DNA of 64,000 bases from an uncultured Flavobacteriaceae bacterium (GCA_947494565.1 CANLVG010000002.1:310001-374000), one strand, 5' to 3'; positions 24,823 through 33,860 are shown, counted from the first letter of the stretch. Translations and numbers: made by a program. The notes: generated by a model not told the origin, from the letters alone.

Positions 24823-25923
24823 CTATGGAGTCATCAAGTATTCAAGGAATACCATCGGCAATGGAGACTGATTACCATTGGTAAACATGACAAAACCCCA
24901 TTGTGTTTCAGGAACAATAATAAAAATACTGGTGTAGCCAGGATTATTCCCTCCATGACCTAAGGCCTCTCCGAAGGGCATTTTGGCCTTTGCGAATCCA
25001 AGGGTCCAGTCCGTGACTCCCGCCTGCGTCTGTGGATGCCCTTCTGGCAAGGTTACCTGGCTTTTGAAAAGCTCTTGATAACTTTTCTCGGACAACCCCT
25101 TTTTATTCATTAACGCAATCAGCCATTTTGAAAAATCGAGGGCTTCGGAATGAATCGAAAATGCCGATCCAAAAATGTTAGGGTCGTCATCTTCCTCGAC
25201 CGCCTTGCCTTCGATGTATCCGTGCACCTTATTTTTCATGTTTTCGGCATCTTGAATGTACTTGGTATGTTTCAAATGTAAAGGTTGTGCGACCCGCTCT
25301 TGATACATCGCCTCTAGACCGGCATCGTCTGTGTCCATTACATGTGCCAAAACCTTCGCTAAATATTGATACCCTTCTCCTGAATATTGAAAGGTGCTGC
25401 CCGGCTCAAAAGAAATGAACAGTTCACCACCATCGTAATCCGATCTCCAATTCGGAAATCCAGAGGTGTGTGTAAGTACCATTCTCGCCGTAATTTTTTT
25501 GTAGCGTTCATCTTGGGCGATATCCGGGTAGGGCAAATATTCGTACAGAGGTGTGTCCAAATCCAATTTTCCTTCCTCAACAAAGCCCAGTACAAAATAA
25601 GCGAATAGCGGTTTGGAAAGGGAGGCGCCCTCAAAGATACTTTTATCCGTAACCACTATCTTCTTCTCCAGATCGGCATACCCCTCTACCCAATGATATG
25701 CCACTTCGCCCTCATTGATAATTGCCAATGATACTCCAGGCACATCAAGGGCTTTCATTTGAGTCTGCAGGAATACTTCAATGGAATCGGTAGAAACCAC
25801 CTCACCTATCAGGTTTTTAATCTCCCCTACTGGAGTTGATAGTTGCCCATAACCGTGATTGTTGATGAATTGGATAGCCCAGAATAAAACAAGAGGGATA
25901 CTTCTTTTTAATACTAATAGCAT
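24823..25923 (-). CDS. Secreted serine hydrolase, class C beta-lactamase-like
   Basis: The ATG at 25923 gives a signal peptide (MLLVLKRSIPLVLFW, cleavage near GYGQ); the longer frame to 26007 begins at TTG and is not favoured. The protein of about 366 residues has the active-site SxxK (S101-L-S-K104 in GASLSKPLFAYF), the Tyr motif FQYSGEGYQYL, HTSGFPNW, and the third motif GHGGNNPG. The family covers class C beta-lactamases, DD-peptidases and esterases; YSG instead of YSN makes true beta-lactamase activity doubtful. It should act in the periplasm. It lies directly upstream of the LytS/LytTR pair. Confidence 0.88.
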   Translation of the reverse strand: MLLVLKRSIPLVLFWAIQFINNHGYGQLSTPVGEIKNLIGEVVSTDSIEVFLQTQMKALDVPGVSLAIINEGEVAYHWVEGYADLEKKIVVTDKSIFEGASLSKPLFAYFVLGFVEEGKLDLDTPLYEYLPYPDIAQDERYKKITARMVLTHTSGFPNWRSDYDGGELFISFEPGSTFQYSGEGYQYLAKVLAHVMDTDDAGLEAMYQERVAQPLHLKHTKYIQDAENMKNKVHGYIEGKAVEEDDDPNIFGSAFSIHSEALDFSKWLIALMNKKGLSEKSYQELFKSQVTLPEGHPQTQAGVTDWTLGFAKAKMPFGEALGHGGNNPGYTSIFIIVPETQWGFVMFTNGNQSPLPMVFLEYLMTP

Positions 25924-26064
25924 GATTGTTCGTCTTTGATGTTCGGACGGCAAGATTGACTTATTTGCTAAAATCCGAAAGCGAAAAAGGATGAACCGGG
26001 CGCACAAAAAGTTCTATTGGGATAAAATTCGGTCGAATGAAAGGCTCTTTACCTTGCAGAGAAA

Positions 26065-26550
26065 TTAAAATCCACTATTCAGATGCTTCGGCACCCGTGC
26101 CAACTTTCTTGTATCCGCTTTAGTTAAAACGCGAAAGCCACTCTGCTTATCCATTGCATTTAGCGCATCGATGAATTCTTTTGGTGGTACGGTAAGACGT
26201 CTCGTTTTTAAATCCATCCATGCGCCCATCATTTCACTGCGAGCAACATTTTCCCCTTGATGATTATAGAAATCATGTTTGAATTCAAAAAACTTACCGT
26301 CTTCGCTCATTCCTACCACCTCCATAGAAACCTGAATCGGTCTTCCCGGCAACACTTCCTTAAAGTAATAGAGGTGTTCATAAAATGCTACAGGCCCCAT
26401 TTGCAGACGTGTAAAAGATTTTTGATTTAAACCGAGCTCCAACAAAAAAGCGATTCTGGTATGACTGGTATAATTCAGATAAGCGGAGTTGGCGAGGTGC
26501 CGATTGGCATCTACATCACTCCAACGAATTTCAAATTCTTTACGATACAT
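26065..26550 (-). CDS. Acyl-CoA thioesterase (4HBT/YbgC-FadM type)
   Basis: The 161-residue hot-dog-fold protein begins with RWSDVDANRHLANSAYLNY. That is the YbgC/FadM-type active-site loop, with Asp and an Asn-Arg-His segment. It contains FEFKHDFYNHQGENVA, as in FadM-like thioesterases. It should hydrolyse acyl-CoA thioesters in the cytosol; chain length is not evident. It is divergent from the nitronate monooxygenase gene, and a 12-bp palindrome (26567-26578) lies between them. Confidence 0.9.
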   Translation of the reverse strand: MYRKEFEIRWSDVDANRHLANSAYLNYTSHTRIAFLLELGLNQKSFTRLQMGPVAFYEHLYYFKEVLPGRPIQVSMEVVGMSEDGKFFEFKHDFYNHQGENVARSEMMGAWMDLKTRRLTVPPKEFIDALNAMDKQSGFRVLTKADTRKLARVPKHLNSGF

Positions 26551-26566
26551 TGAAGAAATAATTTAT

Positions 26567-26578
26567 TATGCATGCATA
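26567..26578. repeat. 12-bp palindrome in a divergent promoter region
   Basis: TATGCATGCATA is a perfect palindrome 17 bp upstream of the thioesterase start. A forward -7 box TAGTTTTG (26597-26604) for the nitronate monooxygenase gene lies next to it. It may be an operator for one or both genes. Confidence 0.4.
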
Positions 26579-26665
26579 GGAATGATAAAAATACCATAGT
26601 TTTGAAAAACAGCCACACTTATTCGAAGGAATTAATCGCTATTTTTAAATCAAGAAAATACTATC

Positions 26666-27640
26666 ATGAGCCAAAAACCCGCATTTATTAAAGACCTTTC
26701 ACTACCTGCAATCGCTGCCCCGATGTTCTTGATCTCGGGCCCTCAATTGGTTATTGAATGTTGCAAAAACGGTATCGTAGGCACTTTTCCCGCCTTGAAC
26801 CAGCGAACCAGTGAAGGTTTTGAGGAATGGCTCATTGAGATAAAAACGGAACTTCAAAAATTCGAGAAGGAAACAGGCAAAAAGGCGGCTCCTTTCGGCG
26901 TTAATTTGATCGTACACCAAACCAACCCACGATTAGAGGCCGATATCAAACTATGCATCAAACACCAGGTGCCGATTATCATCACCTCATTGGGTGCAGT
27001 TTCAATGGTGGTGGATGCCATTCATAGTTACGGAGGATTGGTTTTCCACGACATCATCAAAAAACGTCATGCCGAAAAAGCGCAGGAAGCCGGTGTCGAT
27101 GGATTGATTTTAGTTGCCGCCGGTGCAGGTGGGCATGCCGGTACGATCAACCCAATGACCTTGGTTTCCGAAATCAAAAAATTCTTTGACAAGACGATTA
27201 TTCTTTCGGGATGTATCAGCACAGGGCGCGATATTGCCTCTGCTCTACAAATGGGTGCCGATTTGGCCTATATGGGCACACGCTTCATTAATACCGATGA
27301 GGCCAAAGCGCCGGACGAATACAAACAAATGATCATCGATGCCGGGGCAAGTGATATTACCTATACTGCCGCTATTTCGGGAGTGCACGCCAATTTCTTG
27401 GGTGCTAGTCTCAAAGCCGCAGGACTCACGGAAGAGGATTTAAAAAAGGACCGGAAAATCGATTTTGGTAAGGAACTGGATACCGAAGCAAAAGCTTGGA
27501 AAACCATCTGGTCTGCCGGTCAGGGTTCGGCCATGATCAAAGATTCGGTTCCTGTTTCGACCTTGGTAGATTCCCTAAAATCGGAGTTCAAATCTGCGAT
27601 TGAAGTGCAGGCAAAAGTTTTGGAAATCTATCCTAAATAA
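26666..27640 (+). CDS. Nitronate monooxygenase / 2-nitropropane dioxygenase family
   Basis: The 324-residue FMN-binding TIM-barrel protein has PAIAAPMFLISGPQLVIEC at the start, LVAAGAGGHAGTINPMTLV (with the active-site His and phosphate loop), ILSGCISTGRDIASALQMGA and AYMGTRFINTDEA for FMN phosphate. It oxidises nitronates such as propionate-3-nitronate; some relatives are enoyl-ACP reductases (FabK) or act on other substrates. Its stop is 7 bp from the stop of the convergent flavoprotein gene, with no clear terminator between. Confidence 0.92.
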   Translation: MSQKPAFIKDLSLPAIAAPMFLISGPQLVIECCKNGIVGTFPALNQRTSEGFEEWLIEIKTELQKFEKETGKKAAPFGVNLIVHQTNPRLEADIKLCIKHQVPIIITSLGAVSMVVDAIHSYGGLVFHDIIKKRHAEKAQEAGVDGLILVAAGAGGHAGTINPMTLVSEIKKFFDKTIILSGCISTGRDIASALQMGADLAYMGTRFINTDEAKAPDEYKQMIIDAGASDITYTAAISGVHANFLGASLKAAGLTEEDLKKDRKIDFGKELDTEAKAWKTIWSAGQGSAMIKDSVPVSTLVDSLKSEFKSAIEVQAKVLEIYPK

Positions 27641-27647
27641 AAAAATC

Positions 27648-29303
27648 TTACACCTCCATCGTTTTCCGGGCATTCAATTCGCCCAAGAATTGGTGTACTT
27701 GACTAATGGCCATTGAGCCTTCGCCAACCGCCGAAGCAACCCGTTTCACGGACCCTTTTCGCACGTCACCTACCGCAAAGAATCCCGGTATGCTCGTTTC
27801 AAGCGATTGCGGTTTTCGCTTTCTGAAAATATCACATTTGAATAGCGCTTTCTCCTCAATACCTGGGCCCGTACATATAAATCCTTTTTCATCCGTAGTG
27901 ACCAATCCTTTTAACCAATCGGTGCCAGGCCTGGCACCGATAAAGGTAAATAAGTTGGTAATGGCCTTTTCAGTTTGTTCGCCATCTTTCGTTTCTAAGA
28001 TCAGACTCTCCAAATGGTGCGTTCCATTCAACTGGGTCACTTGGGTAAAGAGGTGCACAAAAACATTCGGGGCCGCCTCGATGCGCTGTACCAAATAATT
28101 ACTCATTTTCGAACCAAGGTCACCTCCTCTCAAAATGACATGTACTTCCTGGGCGTGGTCGGCCAAGAACAGTGCGGCTTGTCCCGCAGAATTGCCACCT
28201 CCTACCACACCGACGATCTCATCTTTACATGAAGAGGCGTTCATTCCCGTAGCGGAATAATACACTCCACTGCCTTCATAGCGTTCTATATCCTCCAAAG
28301 GAAGTCTACTATACCGTGCACCAGTAGCGGCAATCAATGCCTTGGTCTTGATTTCCTTTCCATTGGTCGCGCATAACACAAAATGATCTCCGGTATGTTC
28401 GATACTTTTTGCGCGATGCGGAATCGAAATATTACAGCCGAACTTTTGGGCCTGTACATAGGCGCGATTAGCCAGTTCGCTTCCGGAAATCCCAGTAGGG
28501 AACCCAAGATAATTCTCGATTTTCGAACTCTTACCGGCCTGCCCGCCTGGGGCATTACTGTCGATCGTAACTACATCGAGTCCTTCGGAAGCCGCATAGA
28601 CGCTAGCTGCCAGTCCGGCAGGCCCCGCTCCGATAACCAACAGATCAAAGACCTTATCTTCGAATTCCATTAAGACGCCCGAATTTCGTGCCACAGAATC
28701 CAGAGAAGGATTTTTACAGATTTTGGTGTCACTCGTAATCAATATCGGTAAATCGGCCTCGTCAAGATTGAAGCTCAACAACAGGTCTTTTGCTTCCACT
28801 GAACTATCGACATCCATAAAATTATACCAGATGTGATTTTTATCCATAAAATCGCGAATGGCATAGGTCTCCTTTGAATTGCCCGAACCGACCAATTTAA
28901 GACCCCCCGTAAACTCAGAAAGTACCGTTTGCTGGCGTAATAAAAAGGCATTCAACAACAGGTCGCTGATATCGCTATGCTTGGCGATAGCTCTTCGTAG
29001 TTCGAGTGGGGTCAACCTAAGCAGGGTGGTACCCCCTTTTGCAATAGCATGAAACTGAGCACTGCGGTTTGAAAGCATACCACTATCCCCGGAAAACTCG
29101 TTTTTTTGGTGTTCAACAATTAGGGCATTTTCGTTGGTCGGGTCTTCGATCGCTATTGCCCCTTCGAGCACTACGAAGAAATCATATTGCAAATCACCTA
29201 AGGTAAATACTCGGGTATCCGTATCAAAAGATTCAATTGTACCGTGCTCTTTGAGGATAGTGATCTGCCGCTGGGTCAATTCAGGAAATCTAGGGTCTGT
29301 CAT
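27648..29303 (-). CDS. cNMP-binding/thioredoxin-like/FAD oxidoreductase fusion protein
   Basis: The 551-residue protein joins three parts. The first is an N-terminal cyclic-nucleotide-binding domain (about residues 15-130, with FFVVLEGAIAI and FSGDSGMLSNRSAQF). The second is a thioredoxin/glutaredoxin-like segment (145-215). The third is a thioredoxin-reductase-like FAD domain (VIGAGPAGLAASVYAASEG, GGQAGKSSKIENYLGFPTGI, GVVGGGNSAGQAALFLADH, FAVGDVRKGS). The CATC dithiol of true thioredoxin reductases is absent: the stretch YSATGMNASSCKDE has a single Cys. It may pass electrons to another partner. The gene lies 3 bp after the UBP zinc-finger gene, pointing to a functional pair. Confidence 0.92.
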   Translation of the reverse strand: MTDPRFPELTQRQITILKEHGTIESFDTDTRVFTLGDLQYDFFVVLEGAIAIEDPTNENALIVEHQKNEFSGDSGMLSNRSAQFHAIAKGGTTLLRLTPLELRRAIAKHSDISDLLLNAFLLRQQTVLSEFTGGLKLVGSGNSKETYAIRDFMDKNHIWYNFMDVDSSVEAKDLLLSFNLDEADLPILITSDTKICKNPSLDSVARNSGVLMEFEDKVFDLLVIGAGPAGLAASVYAASEGLDVVTIDSNAPGGQAGKSSKIENYLGFPTGISGSELANRAYVQAQKFGCNISIPHRAKSIEHTGDHFVLCATNGKEIKTKALIAATGARYSRLPLEDIERYEGSGVYYSATGMNASSCKDEIVGVVGGGNSAGQAALFLADHAQEVHVILRGGDLGSKMSNYLVQRIEAAPNVFVHLFTQVTQLNGTHHLESLILETKDGEQTEKAITNLFTFIGARPGTDWLKGLVTTDEKGFICTGPGIEEKALFKCDIFRKRKPQSLETSIPGFFAVGDVRKGSVKRVASAVGEGSMAISQVHQFLGELNARKTMEV

Positions 29304-29306
29304 TTT

Positions 29307-29582
29307 CTAATATCTAGCAATTAATTCATGTTCATAACACCACATCCATTTTTCGCCGGGTTCGGCGGAACTAATTACAGGATGCTTTTTTTCTTGGGCG
29401 TGTTTGCTGGCATGTTTGTTGGGTGAACTATCGCAGCACAGGGTCACACCGCAACGCTGACATGTTCTCAAATGCACCCAGCCACCACCTATCTTCACAC
29501 ATTCTTCGCATTGGTATTCTTTCGGAGTTTTAACGGTATCGATTACCGCTAAATGCGCACATTTTTTCATTTTGAAAGCCAT
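29307..29582 (-). CDS. UBP-type zinc-finger protein
   Basis: The 91-residue protein is nearly all zinc finger: KKCAHL, YQCEECVKIGGGWVHLRTC, QRCGVTLCCD, then a His cluster (NKHASKHAQEKKHPVI) and MWCYEHEL. This matches zf-UBP, which in eukaryotes binds the free C-terminal Gly-Gly of ubiquitin. Bacteria have no classical ubiquitin, so here it may bind another free C-terminus or a small redox partner. An ATG 4 codons in (29570) is an alternative start. It is directly upstream of the flavoprotein gene and certainly co-transcribed. Confidence 0.9.
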   Translation of the reverse strand: MAFKMKKCAHLAVIDTVKTPKEYQCEECVKIGGGWVHLRTCQRCGVTLCCDSSPNKHASKHAQEKKHPVISSAEPGEKWMWCYEHELIARY

Positions 29583-29689
29583 ACTGAAATTTACGATAAA
29601 GATTCAAATAGACCTTCACCGACCCATGCCGATTCTTAAAGTTTTACGTATTTTTAACGCTCGCCGTTCAACTTTCAAAAAATTTCGTA

Positions 29690-30706
29690 ATGTACATAAA
29701 ACGCAATATAGGCTGGGGTTTGATTCTCAGGTATGCATGGAAAAACCTCATCTTCTTTACGTTTTACGCGGGCGGTATTTTTTGCTTATACCATTTTTTG
29801 GGGTGGACTTTTATCGACATTCCTTTTCAACCGTTGAGTGTTATCGGTATTGCGGTGGCGTTCTATATCGGTTTTAAGAACAGCCAAAGTTATGATCGGT
29901 TTTGGGAAGGACGTAAAATCTGGGGCGGTATCGTGAATTATAGTCGTACCTGGGCTATCCAAGTTTTGAGTTTTGTCAGATCGGACGACCCTGAACATGA
30001 CCAAAAAATACATACTCAAATGATTCATCGCCATATTGCCTGGATCAACTCCTTACGGGTACAGTTGCGCCAACCAAAGTCATGGGCCTTGAAGGAAAAT
30101 AGACTGGTAGAGAAGGTTTTTGACAAACATGAGGAACGGAATATCTCTTGTAATGAAGCCTATAATTACGTCAGCATGCGAGAATTCAGTGACCTAAAAA
30201 AAAGGGTGAACCCGGCCACCCACTTGGTTAAAAATCAAGCTTTCGATATCTTTGAGCTAAAACGGAAAGGTATCATTGATGGCTTTCAAGAAGATCAGAT
30301 GCAATCTGTTTTGGAGGAATTTTATAATCTTCAAGGTAAGTGCGAGCGTATCAAAAACACTCCTTTTCCACGCCAGTACGGTTACTTTTCCAAGGTATTC
30401 ACATGGATATTCGTATTGCTGCTGCCCTTTGGATTACTGGATGTCTTTGAAGATGATGCCATGGCCACGCTCGGGAAGGTGGAACCTTGGTATATCTTTT
30501 TAATGATTCCGTTTTCGGTCTTGATCTCTTGGATTTTTACAACTATGGAAACTATTGGGGACAACAGCGAGGACCCCTTTGAAGGACGCATCAACGATGT
30601 GCCCATGACGGCCTTATGCCGCACCATAGAAATCGATCTGCGGGATATGTTAGATGAAAAAGATTTACCTGTCGGCGTACTTCCAAAAGATAACATCCTA
30701 TACTAA
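29690..30706 (+). CDS. Bestrophin-family chloride-channel-like membrane protein
   Basis: The 338-residue protein has paired N-terminal helices (ILRYAWKNLIFFTFYAGGIF) and the bestrophin core VAFYIGFKNSQSYDRFWEGR, followed by WGGIVNYSRTWA. It has a second helical pair (VFTWIFVLLLPFGLLDVF, FLMIPFSVLISWIF) and the acidic cluster DNSEDPFEGRINDVPM. Bacterial bestrophins are pentameric ion channels. Its stop TAA overlaps the ATG of the alpha/beta hydrolase gene (TAATG), so the two are translationally coupled. Confidence 0.92.
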   Translation: MYIKRNIGWGLILRYAWKNLIFFTFYAGGIFCLYHFLGWTFIDIPFQPLSVIGIAVAFYIGFKNSQSYDRFWEGRKIWGGIVNYSRTWAIQVLSFVRSDDPEHDQKIHTQMIHRHIAWINSLRVQLRQPKSWALKENRLVEKVFDKHEERNISCNEAYNYVSMREFSDLKKRVNPATHLVKNQAFDIFELKRKGIIDGFQEDQMQSVLEEFYNLQGKCERIKNTPFPRQYGYFSKVFTWIFVLLLPFGLLDVFEDDAMATLGKVEPWYIFLMIPFSVLISWIFTTMETIGDNSEDPFEGRINDVPMTALCRTIEIDLRDMLDEKDLPVGVLPKDNILY

Positions 30707-31668
30707 TGCCGCTTATTCCCTCTCTGTACCGCCCACCCGTTTTCTTCAAAAACGGCCATCTGTCGACCATCTATGCAGGTGTCGTCAGAACGGTCAATGG
30801 TTTTGAACAAAAGAGAGAACGCATTGAACTACCCGATGGTGACTTTCTGGATTTGGATTGGAGCTTTTCGGAGGGCATTTCCAAAAAAGTCGTAATTCTG
30901 ATCCATGGTCTTGAAGGAAATGCTCAGCGAGCCTATATGAAAGGAAGCGCCAAGCAATTCAATCGAAACGGATACGATGTGTGCGCCGTCAACCTGCGTA
31001 CCTGCAGCGGAGAGACCAATCGTCTATTCCGCTCTTACCATTCAGGAGCTACCGAAGATCTAGACGCCATTGTTCAACACCTCTTAAAGACAAAAGACTA
31101 TGGCGCTATATATATTAAAGGGTTCAGTCTTGGCGGCAATCTGACCCTAAAGTATTTAGGGGAAAATCGGACACTTCCAAAACAGATCAAGGCAGCCATA
31201 GGTATTTCGGTACCATGTGACCTACATAGTTCTTGTAAGGAACTGCTGAAACCGAAGAACATACTCTACGCGATTCGATTCAAAAAAAACTTGCTGAACA
31301 AATTAAAGGAGAAGCAAAAACGCTTTCCGGAGAGAATATCAGATGCCGATATCAAAAGGGTGGTAACCCTAAAGGATTTCGACGATGTCTACACCAGTAT
31401 CGCCCATGGCTTTACGGATGCATTAGATTATTATGCGAAATGCAGTTGCTTACAGTTTCTACCGCAAATCAAGATTCCTACCCTGATCATCAATGCTAAA
31501 AACGATTCCTTTTTTGGCCCGGAGTGCTATCCTGAAAAAGAGGCTAAGGCTCATCGAAACCTCTTTCTCGAAATGCCCGAGCATGGCGGTCATGTCGGTT
31601 TTACGGGGCCCAAAAATATCACGTATACGGAAAAAAGAGTGATAAATTTCTTCAATGAAGTGGATTAG
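30706..31668 (+). CDS. YheT-like alpha/beta hydrolase
   Basis: The 320-residue alpha/beta hydrolase has the oxyanion segment VILIHGLEGNAQRAYMKG, the nucleophile elbow GFSLGGNLTLKYLGE (Ser in GxSxG), a later Asp (NAKNDSFFGPECYP) and the catalytic His in MPEHGGHVGF. The N-terminal SLYRPPVFFKNGHLSTIY is characteristic of the YheT/EMB8/ABHD1-3 group, whose members are lipases or esterases with unclear substrates. Its overlap with the bestrophin gene suggests a shared membrane-related role. Confidence 0.92.
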   Translation: MPLIPSLYRPPVFFKNGHLSTIYAGVVRTVNGFEQKRERIELPDGDFLDLDWSFSEGISKKVVILIHGLEGNAQRAYMKGSAKQFNRNGYDVCAVNLRTCSGETNRLFRSYHSGATEDLDAIVQHLLKTKDYGAIYIKGFSLGGNLTLKYLGENRTLPKQIKAAIGISVPCDLHSSCKELLKPKNILYAIRFKKNLLNKLKEKQKRFPERISDADIKRVVTLKDFDDVYTSIAHGFTDALDYYAKCSCLQFLPQIKIPTLIINAKNDSFFGPECYPEKEAKAHRNLFLEMPEHGGHVGFTGPKNITYTEKRVINFFNEVD

Positions 31669-31684
31669 ATTTGGTGATTCCTTA

Positions 31685-31726
31685 TATTAGTGACCTAATA
31701 CAAACAGATGTCGATTTAGATCGACA
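31685..31726. promoter_or_regulatory. Two adjacent inverted repeats upstream of the cytochrome gene
   Basis: TATTAG-TGAC-CTAATA (31685-31700) and TGTCGAT-TTAG-ATCGACA (31709-31726) are both perfect. They end 19 bp before the cytochrome ATG. No T-run follows, so they look more like operator or leader structures than terminators. Confidence 0.45.
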
Positions 31727-31745
31727 CGAATGAAATTCGGCTTAC

Positions 31746-32228
31746 ATGAAAAAATTACTCGTAGTAGTGGCTATCGGCGGATTGTTGATGAGCTGTGGTG
31801 AATCAAAAAAGGAAGAAAAAAAGGAAGGCTTTGAAATGAACCGTGCCAAAAAGGAAGTGAAAGCTGAAACAGCTTCTGAAGGTGTGCCGGTAGATTTGGA
31901 TAATGACGGCGTCGGTCCGTTCAAAGATATCGAGTTTCCTTCCGATATCGATACCGAATTGGCTGCTGCTGGAGAAGCAAAATTCAGCGCGATATGCACG
32001 GCTTGTCATATGGCGGAGCAACGGATGATCGGACCCGCTTTGAAAGGAGTCTATGAAAGAAGAAGTCCGGCATGGGTGATGAACATGATCGCCAACCCCG
32101 ATGGCATGCTCAAGGAAGACCCAATAGCCAAGGCGCTTTTAAAGGAATATAACAACGCCATTATGTTGAATCAGAACTTGTCGGAAGAGGATACCCGGGC
32201 AGTTGCAGAGTACCTAAGAACCCTTTAA
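31746..32228 (+). CDS. Membrane-anchored c-type cytochrome lipoprotein
   Basis: The 160-residue protein has a lipoprotein signal (GGLLMSCGES, Cys17) and a charged linker rich in Lys and Glu. A class I cytochrome c domain then covers residues 70-160, with the heme site C84-x-x-C87-H88 (SAICTACHMA) and a probable axial Met140 in NNAIMLNQNLSEEDTRAV. It should carry electrons at the periplasmic face of a membrane, perhaps to a terminal oxidase or peroxidase. A strong terminator ends the transcript. Confidence 0.93.
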   Translation: MKKLLVVVAIGGLLMSCGESKKEEKKEGFEMNRAKKEVKAETASEGVPVDLDNDGVGPFKDIEFPSDIDTELAAAGEAKFSAICTACHMAEQRMIGPALKGVYERRSPAWVMNMIANPDGMLKEDPIAKALLKEYNNAIMLNQNLSEEDTRAVAEYLRTL

Positions 32229-32247
32229 GTTGATTCTTATACAATTG

Positions 32248-32286
32248 AAAAGCCGTTGCCTTATTGATGAGGCAACGGCTTTTTTT
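32248..32286 (+). terminator. Rho-independent terminator after the cytochrome gene
   Basis: A 13-bp stem (AAAAGCCGTTGCC pairing with GGCAACGGCTTTT, 10-nt loop) ends in a run of T residues, 20 bp after the cytochrome stop. Confidence 0.95.
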
Positions 32287-32306
32287 GATTTACGTCCATT
32301 TCAAAA

Positions 32307-33860
32307 ATGATGAAAAAAGTATTGTCCATCCTACTACTTGCCCTGGGTCTCGTGGCTTGCCAGGAAAAAAGCAACCTGATTTCAAGAAAAATCCCGATTC
32401 AGCTCATTCCCACACCCAAATCGATAGAAGCAGGCAATCATGCGTTTCTGATTACGGATAAGTTCTTTGAAATGTCCGCCGCCAATACCGAATTACAGCC
32501 TGTCTTGGCCGTTTTCAAAAAAGAACTTGAAGTACTTTCTGATTTCAATCCAACGATAAGTACCGACGGTGACCAATCGCTTCTGGTGTTTCGTCTTGAT
32601 GATTCGTTTGCAAAAGATGCCTATCAGATTGAAATCAGTAATCGAATTTTGGTCAAAGCGGGTAGTCCGCAAGCTGCCGCAATGGCACGCATTACGCTAC
32701 TTCAGATGGCTCTTTTCGAAGACGGGGCCTTACTTTTTCCGCAGGTGACCCTAGATGACCACCCAGATGCCAAATATCGCGGACTTATGGTCGATTTAGC
32801 TAGAAATTGGCATTCTATGGCCACTATTAAAAAACTAATCGACCTCGCCTCCTATTACAAGGTGAATTATGTACAACTCCATTTCACCGACGATCAATCC
32901 TATACCTTACCTTCCAAGAAATATCCAAAATTGTCGACGCCTGACAGGCATTATTCCTTCGAGGAGTTAAACGAGTTAGAGACCTATTCACAGGAGCGTG
33001 GAGTGACCATCATTCCGGAAATCGATGTTCCGGGGCACGCAAAGTCTTTGGTAACAGCCTACCCGGAATTATTCGGAATAGCCGCTTATGAACAAAACCC
33101 CTATATCATTCATATGGGTAAAGAAGAGGTGTACGCTGCCCTCGATACCCTGTTTTCTGAAATCATTCCCATTTTTAAGGCAACACCCTATTTTCATATC
33201 GGTGGAGACGAAGCAAGATTCGACCAAGTGATGGAGGACCCAGAAGTGAATGCCTACATAAAGATAAATGCATTGGGCAATAACGATGTTCATGAATTAT
33301 ATCGCCATTTTTTAGTACGAACAAACGATCTCGTTAAAAAGCATGGGAAACAAACTTGTATCTGGGAGGGATTTGCAAAAGAAGGACAGGTCGAAATACC
33401 AAAGGATATGATCGTATTTGAATTTGAGTCACTATACCACTTGCCAAATGACCTTATCGATGCCGGGTACACCGTCGTGAATGCGTCTTGGAAACCGTTG
33501 TATGTGGTCAAAGAAAAAAAATGGGAGCCCCAAACCATTTTTGATTGGAACCTATGGCGTTTTGAAAATTGGTGGTCGAGGTCGCCTGCCACAGCCAACC
33601 CTATTCAATTGGAAGAGACTTCCTCTATCATCGGTGCCCAGATGTGCACTTGGGAGCAATCACAAGAAATTGAGTTCAGTAGCTTACGAAGAAGGCTTCC
33701 AGTACTAATGGAACGCATTTGGAATACCAATATGACCGTCACTTATGATGTCTTTATGGAGCGCTTGGACTTTACGGACGAAACCCTATCAATATTGGCC
33801 AATGATGCTACTCAAGACCCCATATTGCTAGGCCATAACCACAAAGAACCAACCAACTAA
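32307..33860 (+). CDS. Family 20 beta-N-acetylhexosaminidase, lipoprotein
   Basis: The 517-residue protein has a lipoprotein signal (LLLALGLVACQE). It then has an N-terminal GH20b domain (IPTPKSIEAGNHAFLITD) and the GH20 barrel: YRGLMVDLARNWHSMATIKK and VNYVQLHFTDDQSYTLPSKK. The catalytic Asp-Glu pair is in FHIGGDEARF, near residue 300. It removes terminal GlcNAc or GalNAc from chitin oligomers, glycans or muropeptides by substrate-assisted catalysis. It is tethered to a membrane, probably facing the periplasm. An ATG one codon later (32310) is also possible. An AraC gene follows 98 bp downstream. Confidence 0.95.
   Translation: MMKKVLSILLLALGLVACQEKSNLISRKIPIQLIPTPKSIEAGNHAFLITDKFFEMSAANTELQPVLAVFKKELEVLSDFNPTISTDGDQSLLVFRLDDSFAKDAYQIEISNRILVKAGSPQAAAMARITLLQMALFEDGALLFPQVTLDDHPDAKYRGLMVDLARNWHSMATIKKLIDLASYYKVNYVQLHFTDDQSYTLPSKKYPKLSTPDRHYSFEELNELETYSQERGVTIIPEIDVPGHAKSLVTAYPELFGIAAYEQNPYIIHMGKEEVYAALDTLFSEIIPIFKATPYFHIGGDEARFDQVMEDPEVNAYIKINALGNNDVHELYRHFLVRTNDLVKKHGKQTCIWEGFAKEGQVEIPKDMIVFEFESLYHLPNDLIDAGYTVVNASWKPLYVVKEKKWEPQTIFDWNLWRFENWWSRSPATANPIQLEETSSIIGAQMCTWEQSQEIEFSSLRRRLPVLMERIWNTNMTVTYDVFMERLDFTDETLSILANDATQDPILLGHNHKEPTN

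Noticed and set aside
24823-25923. A beta-lactamase conferring antibiotic resistance
   Set aside because: SxxK is present but the second motif is YSG rather than YSN, and the family includes many esterases and peptidases.
29572-29877. A 101-codon forward frame before the bestrophin gene
   Set aside because: It overlaps the bestrophin start in another frame and lacks protein-like character.
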